A stretch of 64,000 nucleotides of DNA from Coccinella septempunctata (lineage: Eukaryota > Arthropoda > Insecta > Coleoptera > Coccinellidae), in contig NC_058190.1 in NCBI RefSeq assembly GCF_907165205.1, positions 41,962,116 to 42,026,115 of the forward strand, in the 5' to 3' direction. The notes under the pieces are model-generated. The model was not told the DNA's origin and did not search any database. It saw only the letters and a list, made by a program, of their open reading frames with translations. Below, piece after piece: positions 58,425 through 64,000 of the stretch. Within the stretch, counting starts at the first letter, position 1. Each line of letters begins with the position of its first letter. The translations under genes were made by a program, and so were the position numbers.

Positions 58425-58930
58425 GGTCGTTAATGTTGTAACGACGTTGCCACAACTAATATTAATTAATATCACAAAAATGCAGAAAATAATTGAAAAA
58501 GAGAGATAGATGAGTATCAAGCGTGCTATTCAGAATTGAGGGCCACATATTCATTGTAAGTAAATTTAAAACATGTTTCATGGGAACTCATTTTACCTGA
58601 ATGTTTCCACAATCAGAAAGATTGTGAATGAAGGGGGTAACAAAGAATTTCCTTCTATTGGGAGACCCAAAAAAGGGGTAGAATTTGAGGACCTTATTTT
58701 AGGGGAAACAGAAGCAAAAAGTTAGTACAGTGTTAAGGATTTTCGATGAATGTCAATGTCAATTAATGTCCTATACCTTGTGAATGTCTTAAGTTAAGAT
58801 ATCAATAAATTTATTATATCAATTATATCAAAGAATTTAAAACAAACAGAAATTTCATACAAATTGACAATTGACAGGGCAACTGGCTCATATTCATGGT
58901 TATCACTACCCTTTAGTGTAGTGCAGAAAA
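58425..58930 (+). repeat. Q-family repeat, copy 2
   Basis: An inverted copy of 1556-2140. The plus-strand reading near 58595-58680 gives LNVSTIRKIVNEGGNKEF and then PSIGRPKKG, the same helix-turn-helix-like segment as copy 1. The frame closes after a few dozen residues, so it is a remnant. Confidence 0.45.
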
Positions 58931-59997
58931 GGGTTGGTTGTGTTTCTGCATATTCAAATTGACCAGTCAAAAAAATCCATTTGGATACATAACCGTCCTG
59001 TGAAAATATCAGGAAGGGTATGCAAAATTTCATTCGCTCAAAACACTATTATGTAGTTATTGTATAAAGCTTCTAGATCAAGAACAGCATGAGTTCTGTT
59101 GCAGCCATCCTATCGGTAATTTTTTTCATGACCTTTAGTAGACTAAAAATCTATTAATAGGATTATTTTGATATTTCATCCATAAAACACCATTTATTCG
59201 TATTTATAAGCTGTGAGATTCTAACATTTAATATTTAGCCATCGCTAACCAAATTGGCATAGCTTCGAATTAATACAAAAAATTGAAATTTCCTTTACTA
59301 TTGATAAAATTCTATACCAGGTAAGATAAATCGAAGATATAACTGGAACGGTAAGAGGTCAGCATAAACTTTTGTGAGAATTTTTAGCATTAAACTTCAT
59401 GAAGAGACAACCTTTCCAGCTATAAATTTGAAAAATTGCCCACGTATTTCTTCACTCAATGATTCGTTCAAAGGAGAGGAGCACCAACCTTCTTAACCGA
59501 ACTAGTAACATTAAAAAAAATGTTCACAAATATTTTGGTACCAAATTTTGTATCTGAAGCCGCATCATGTTTTGATAATTCTGTTTCTGCGATTTTTATC
59601 CTCATATTACCTATAAATTTGGAATGTGCCTTTCGTCAATCAAAGTTTTGGACACTTAAATTTCAATCACACTCGAAAAACACTAACATGTTATGAAAAA
59701 ACATGAAACTTCATATTAAATTTCTTCATGCAATAAACATTTCAAAACTTTCAGTAGGTTATACTATTTTTTCATGCATAGAATTGGCCCTCTCTTTCCA
59801 AATAGAAAATGAAAAGAGTCTAATTTCAAATTGGATACCAAAATAGGGATCCACCAAAAAAAGTTCCCCAAGTAGTGTTCAGTGGCTAAAAAAAATTATA
59901 GGAACCCCTGATCTATGTCAAGCGTTCTGACGAGTACGAAAAAACGCATCATTTCCAATGTAGAACTCTGTTTTCTCATATACTTCCTTTGTTTCAG
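58931..59997. other. probable intron or 5' region of the channel gene
   Basis: No exon was recognised. It ends in the splice acceptor of the channel exon (pyrimidine tract then CAG at 59995-59997). Confidence 0.5.
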
Positions 59998-60206
59998 ACT
60001 TTCTGCGTGGTGTCGAAGCGTTTTCGAAAAAACTACATCCACAGATTCACCGCAACCAATTCGTTCTTCTTCTTCAGTCCGTTTAGTCGTGTCAGAAAAA
60101 CTTGTATATATTTGAGTACGAATCAGTTCTTCGATTATATGGTTATGGCCACCATTTTACTCAACTGTGTCTTCCTTGCCATGGCTGAAACAATCGAAGA
60201 AGCTGA
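59998..60206 (+). CDS. NaCP60E: DSC1/BSC1-type cation channel, exon with domain I S1
   Basis: The exon encodes the end of the cytoplasmic N-terminus and transmembrane helix S1 of domain I of a four-domain voltage-gated channel. The reading starts TFCVVSKRFRKNYIHRFTA, continues through a short segment rich in Phe, and includes S1 (FFDYMVMATILLNCVFLAM) and the start of the S1-S2 loop (ETIEEAE). The pattern matches the sodium-channel family and is closest to the DSC1 branch rather than para. The acceptor TTTGTTTCAG precedes it and the donor GTGAGT follows; the exon ends after two bases of a Glu codon that the next exon completes. Upstream exons were not found. The protein sits in the plasma membrane of excitable cells; DSC1 channels are calcium-selective cation channels that tune neuronal excitability. 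Confidence 0.92.
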
Positions 60207-60357
60207 GTGAGTATTGACTTATGAAGTCAGCATAGATCCTTCTCAGTTTTTCTTCTATAGTAAAAAAAACGCAAGATATGATTTAAATAAATTATAAATG
60301 ATTAATTTAATTATTCGTCTTTCTGTGGCACAAGACTCACAATAATCTTTTTTACAG

Positions 60358-60578
60358 GTATATTTTTTTAGCCATTTACACGGCTGAAATGTTAGTCAAG
60401 GGTACTGCTAAGGGGTTCATATTGAACAAGTACACGTATCTCCGGAATCCATGGAATTGGCTCGATTTTGTAGTCATCACCAGCGGATACGCCACCATCG
60501 GGATGGAGTGGGGGAATCTGGCTGGATTGAGGACCTTCAGGGTACTCAGAGCGCTCAAAACCATCTCAATACTGCCCG
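60358..60578 (+). CDS. NaCP60E: DSC1/BSC1-type cation channel, exon with domain I S2 to S4
   Basis: The exon follows a 151-base intron (acceptor TTTTTTACAG, donor GTGAGTAC). It encodes S2 (YIFLAIYTAEMLVKGTAKGF), the S2-S3 linker NKYTYLRNPWNW, S3 (LDFVVITSGYATIGM) and the voltage sensor S4 with regularly spaced basic residues (LRTFRVLRALK). The phase is correct: one base completes the split Glu codon, and the exon ends with the first base of the Gly codon before the S4-S5 linker. The next exon, which should begin with an LKTII-type linker, is not present up to the window end. The downstream intron is therefore more than 3.4 kb and contains mariner M3 and the antisense LRR gene. Confidence 0.93.
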
Positions 60579-60935
60579 GTGAGTACAATTATTATTATTG
60601 ATGAAAGCGTGGAATACACAGGATGCCATTAAACTGAAAAACATGATGTCAGGATTAATATTGTCAATGGAAACAGTGATCATTCAAGTGTGAAAATTGA
60701 AAAGAGATTGCACTGGTTATGAATTTGTGATTCCAAATTAACATCAGAACACATAACGGTTTCGCTGAAACATAATACGGGGATGTATTGATATCTAGTT
60801 AGCCTAGACCAGTTCCTTGCATAAAAAACATTGCGTTACCATAGCAACGAACAATAACTCATGAGCATACTCATGAGAAGTGTCAGTGTGAAGTTTGAGG
60901 TAAACCAGAGTTACGCAATAAATTAAAGAATGAAG

Positions 60936-62101
60936 ATGTCCACCGAAATTGTGAAAATCGAAAATTGTAGTATCGAGCCATCATCAAGTGCCTGTATTTA
61001 AAAGGGTTAAGAGGTAAGCAGATTTACGAAGATAGGCTTAATACCCTTGTTGATCAATGTCCTTCGTAAGCCACCGTGAAAAACTGGACTGCAAGCTTCA
61101 AAAGAGGTAAATTTTCCATTGAAGATGATGACCGATCGGGAAGGCCAGTTTCTGTGCCAGTTTCTGTTCCCCGAAAATATCGATGCAGTTCATGACATGA
61201 TTTTATCAGAATCATTGAATATTTCATACGAACGCGTTCATCATATAGTTCACGTCAATTTGGACATGAGAAAAATTGCTGCAAAATGAATCCCCAAATA
61301 TTTCAATGTTGACCAAAAGCATGCAAGGGTAGAAGCATCGCGTTCGATCTGTTCTCGATTTGAAAACGGTGTAGACTTCTTCAACCGAATTGTAATTATG
61401 GATAAGACTTGGGCACATTTCTACGATCCAGAAACAAAGCAACAATCGATGGAGTGGCGACACTCTGGTTGTCTAAGACCTTAGAAGTTTCGTGTACAAA
61501 AATCTGCTGGAAAAGTTCTTGCTTCAGTTTTTTGGGATTGCCATGGAGCAATCATGATTGATTTTTTGGATAAGGGTAGAACAATAACCCGAGATTACTA
61601 TTCGACGTTACTGATCACTCAAGGGGAAAAAATTAAAGAGAAAAGAAGCGGAAAGCTATCCAAAGGTGTTTTGTTTTTGCAGGACAACGCCCCTGAACAC
61701 AAATCTCATGTTGCCATGCATAAAATTCGTAATTTAGGGTTTGAATTACTAGAACACCCCCCTTATTCACCAGATTTGGCTCCATCCGACTAGGGGCCTG
61801 TTCCGATATTGCTGGTAGTACTGGCCCGCAATCGAATAACAATAGAAATCGAACGACTGGGCCAATAGGCATCCTTTCTGAAATACTGACAGTACTGTTC
61901 AGGAATATCGGAACAGACGGTATTATCTCTTTCCTCAACTGAAAAAAAGTTGAGAAGGTCGTAAATTTTCTTCCAATGAGGAGGTAATAAAAGCTGTGGA
62001 AGTCTGGTTTGCAGAGCAAGAAGAATCATTTTTTTTAAGGTCTAGGGACGTTGCAGGTTCGCTGTAATAAATGTAACCAATTAAGAGGAGAATATGAGTA
62101 A
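60936..62101 (+). pseudogene. mariner transposase, broken
   Basis: The frame begins MSTEIVKIE at 60936 but is interrupted by stops and shifts from about 60990. Readable parts include the linker and second HTH (ESLNISYERVHH), the first catalytic block as MDKTWAHFYDPE (Lys replaces the usual Glu after Asp), the second as LQDNAPEHKSH and the third as PPYSPDLAPSDY. The MITE T2 sits exactly at this last block, between the Ser-Asp and Tyr codons. It ends with LRGEYE near 62099. It cannot make a working enzyme. Confidence 0.9.
61793..61920. mobile_element. T-family MITE (T2), nested in mariner M3
   Basis: A 128-bp element nearly identical to T1. Alignment with M1 and M2, which lack it, shows that the insertion target was TA within the GACTATCATC sequence, and that TA is duplicated. 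It therefore inserted after the mariner copy. Confidence 0.9.
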
Positions 62102-62223
62102 TACAATATTTTGACATTGAAATTTTGTTTGCTTCTATAGTAGGCTAAGAATTTTTCAAATTATCCTCGTAACTCACTGTCTTATATCCAGATATGCTGT
62201 GAACCGCTCATTCAAGGCAGTCG

Positions 62224-63306
62224 TCAGGACAGATTTGCACATTCCTCGTCAACAGGGCGTTCCAAATCTCTCAGTGATTTCAAGAATGATTTCGTCATTT
62301 TATCATCAACGGTTTCTGAGCAAAAATTTCCTCCATCGTCATAAAAACATACTGGGAAGTGATCTCCCTTACAAAAACTATTTTTTAAAGTAGCGTTCGA
62401 CTGAACCAACCATTTATGTATCAGATTTAAACATGGGCATTTCCATGGATTTCCAGCCAATTCTATAACTTTTATTGACAGTTTTTCCAGTAGAGTTTGT
62501 GGTATAAAGTTCAAGAAATTAGCGTTCAAGTAGAGCACATCCACACGAAACTTATTCGGAAAAATATTGGAATTCAGTTCTGTTAATTTATTGTGCCTCA
62601 GACTAATTATTTCTATATTATCGAAGTGAATGAAAGTTTTCTCTCCTATATGTTTTATGTCGTTGTAATCTAAGAATATATCTTTTAAGTTTGCGGTGAA
62701 TTGAAACGTATATTTGTTGATTTCTTGTATTTTGTTGTAACTGACGTCTAGTAAGGTTAAATTAGGGCTGTAAGAGAACCACAAGGAGTCTATAGCTGTC
62801 AGTTGATTCCTTGAAAGTATAACCTGTTTTAGTGCAGTCATGGCGGCAAAAGTTGAAGGTTTTATTTCGGATATCTGGTTTTGGAACAGACTTAGATCTA
62901 CTAAACTTGGCAAATCGTTGAAGATACCACCTGAAAGGGTTGTCAAATTGCCGTGGTCGATGCGAATGACTCGAAGTTTTGGCAGATTCTCGAAAGCACT
63001 CATAGATATATCCCTTATGCCGCAGCCAGTGAACGATAAAGAATTCAACTCGGGTAAATCGTGAACTGCATGATCACCAATTCTGCTAATCTTTTGATCC
63101 ACGACGGAAATTTCAACGACAACCTGATCGAACTGCTTCTGCTCGAAACATCCGTAAAAGTTTTGTTTCGCGAACATCTTGAAGTAGGGCACTCTCGATT
63201 TTGGAATTACACTCACTTTTATGTTTTCGAAAAAATCGCACTCGTAGCACTGTCCACCAGCTACAATGTTGATCAGTATGAAAACTACGGAACTAAGGAA
63301 ATACAT
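62224..63306 (-). CDS. secreted leucine-rich-repeat protein, 360 aa, single exon
   Basis: A predicted extracellular protein. Residues 1-18 are a signal peptide (MYFLSSVVFILINIVAGG). A Cys-containing N-terminal part (about 20-80) is followed by eight leucine-rich repeats of about 24 residues (roughly 87-277), each with an LxxLxLxxNxI-type core such as LTLLDVSYNKIQEI. A C-terminal cap begins NPWKCPCLNLIHKWL (286 on), with further Cys at about 312-329. There is no membrane span or lipid-anchor signal, so it is probably secreted. Such proteins bind other proteins, for instance in cell recognition, matrix or immunity; the ligand is unknown. The gene is intronless, on the strand opposite the channel exons, and apparently inside a channel intron. 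The ATG at 63306 is supported by the signal peptide. It is not assigned to a named orthologue. Confidence 0.88.
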   Translation of the reverse strand: MYFLSSVVFILINIVAGGQCYECDFFENIKVSVIPKSRVPYFKMFAKQNFYGCFEQKQFDQVVVEISVVDQKISRIGDHAVHDLPELNSLSFTGCGIRDISMSAFENLPKLRVIRIDHGNLTTLSGGIFNDLPSLVDLSLFQNQISEIKPSTFAAMTALKQVILSRNQLTAIDSLWFSYSPNLTLLDVSYNKIQEINKYTFQFTANLKDIFLDYNDIKHIGEKTFIHFDNIEIISLRHNKLTELNSNIFPNKFRVDVLYLNANFLNFIPQTLLEKLSIKVIELAGNPWKCPCLNLIHKWLVQSNATLKNSFCKGDHFPVCFYDDGGNFCSETVDDKMTKSFLKSLRDLERPVDEECANLS

Positions 63307-63456
63307 TGCGATGGCTTATACTACCGATAATTAGATCTAATCATTGCACTTTATATTTCGATATATCGCCACGAAGTATTCATAATTTCATTTCAATAAT
63401 TGTGACTGCGACTGCAAATTAAATAATGCTGCTCATTTCGTCGAAGCGTTTAAATC

Positions 63457-63472
63457 TATTTATACCTTATCA
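63457..63472 (-). promoter_or_regulatory. candidate core promoter of the LRR gene (TATA plus GATA-type site)
   Basis: On the minus strand, TGATAAG (63466-63472) is followed by GTATAAATAG (63456-63465), about 150 bases before the ATG. The first is the preferred site of insect GATA factors, common in gut and fat-body genes; the second is a strong TATA box. Initiation would fall near 63430, giving a 5' leader of roughly 120 bases. Confidence 0.5.
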
Positions 63473-63753
63473 CCCGCATGATATCTCTTGTTTTGCAATA
63501 TTCTCTAAGAGCCAACAATTTATGTCTTTCGCTTTAATTTTAAAGCTTCCTTTAACCCCTTCGAAAAATGACACTAAAGGAAGCTTTGAGCTCAAATAAA
63601 GCTAACGAAAGCTGACCTTCGAAAAATTCTGAAAAAGATGTGTTCAGATAAAAATTCGTCAAGACCGAACTGCTGCATCGAGCTCCATAAAATTTTCAGA
63701 TTTATAACTAGAAGAGTTGCTCTTTCACAATATGTATGACATTTCCATCTACG

Positions 63754-64000
63754 GTTAAAAATTGGACTGCAAGCTTCAAAAGAGGTGAATTTTCTATTGA
63801 AGAAAATTCTGTGTCAATGCCCGAAAATATCGATGCAGTTCATGACATGATTTTGTCAGACCGTCGAATTGGTCTGAAACGGATATCTGAAGCATTGAAT
63901 ATTTCATACGAACGCGTTCATCATACAGTTGAAATCAATTTGAACATGAGGAAAATCCCCAAATATTTGAATGTTGACCAAAAGCTCGACCAAAAGCGTG
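63754..64000 (+). pseudogene. mariner transposase, start of another copy (M4), cut by the window edge
   Basis: The sequence matches the N-terminal third of the mariner transposase: WTASFKRGEFSIE, then PENIDAVHDMILSDRRIGLK, then RISEALNISYERVHH. Short deletions are visible compared with M2, for example the RSGRPVSV segment is missing, and a duplicated DQK-type stretch occurs at the end. The remainder lies outside the window. Confidence 0.88.

Larger units (their letters stand above)
60778..62169 (+). mobile_element. mariner element M3, in a channel intron
   Basis: TA flanks both ends (60776-60777 and 62170-62171). The ends CGGGGATGTATTGATATC and the mirror of CGAGGATAATTTGAAAAAT match M1 and M2. 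Without its nested MITE it is about 1.26 kb, the normal full length for the family. It lies in the intron after the S2-S4 exon of the channel gene, in the same orientation. Confidence 0.92.

Noticed and set aside
62840..63330. Plus-strand frames across the LRR gene
   Set aside because: Antisense shadows of the LRR coding sequence.
1..64000. CRISPR arrays, operons, riboswitches or phage
   Set aside because: No regularly spaced direct repeats or bacterial gene structure; spliced exons and insect transposons show eukaryotic DNA.

Overview
The window is AT-rich eukaryotic DNA from an arthropod, almost certainly an insect. The evidence is an arginine kinase, two spliced exons of a DSC1/BSC1-type (NaCP60E) voltage-gated cation channel, and a very dense load of insect-type transposons: mariner, Tc1-like, hAT-like, RTE and Jockey LINEs, and many short inverted-repeat elements. 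Species and order cannot be fixed from the sequence alone. There are no operons. Most of the 64 kb is intergenic or intronic DNA built from transposons of several ages inserted into one another.

Host genes are few. (1) 33143-33835 (+) is a single-exon gene for a 230-residue lysine/serine-rich protein of unknown family, with an inverted-repeat transposon ending about 100 bases before its ATG. (2) 45379-46470 (-) is an intronless, divergent 363-residue arginine kinase with the catalytic residues kept. (3) 59998-60206 and 60358-60578 (+) are two exons of a DSC1-type channel covering domain I S1 to S4; the rest of the channel lies outside the window. (4) 62224-63306 (-) is an intronless secreted leucine-rich-repeat protein, apparently nested in the next channel intron on the opposite strand, with a TATA box and a GATA-type site upstream.

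Layout by region: 0-8 kb holds an old G-family repeat, a Q-family repeat and a deleted mariner (M1), otherwise unassigned DNA. 8-12 kb is a pile of elements: a P element with a LINE tail, an A element carrying a hAT-like MITE with 8-bp target duplications, an RTE LINE and an F2 foldback element. 13.5-15.6 kb is a P element split by a broken Tc1-like transposon, which itself holds a 34-bp micro-insertion. 16.9-22.6 kb holds B, P, F3 (with nested S), F4 and F5 elements and two LINE ORF1-like remnants. 23.6-25 kb is an RTE reverse transcriptase. 28-31 kb carries several P copies. 32-36.6 kb has F6, the unknown gene, two inverted hammerhead-ribozyme-like motifs, a B element and a Jockey fragment with an 11-bp target duplication. 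37-39.5 kb has A2 and mariner M2. 39.5-43.5 kb has no recognised gene. 43.5-51.7 kb has a poly-G tract, G2, the arginine kinase, a LINE tail, P6, a Tc1-like element with one nonsense and one frame break, and a tRNA-like remnant. 54-57 kb has foldback elements F7 and F8. 58.4-64 kb has Q2, the channel exons, mariner M3 (with a nested MITE), the LRR gene and the start of another mariner.

The most distinctive signal is a cohort of unrelated non-autonomous elements (P, F2 to F8, S) that have long inverted-repeat arms, are flanked by TA and share CAGGGTG-like ends. Several insertions can be resolved to the base because an uninterrupted relative lies in the same window.
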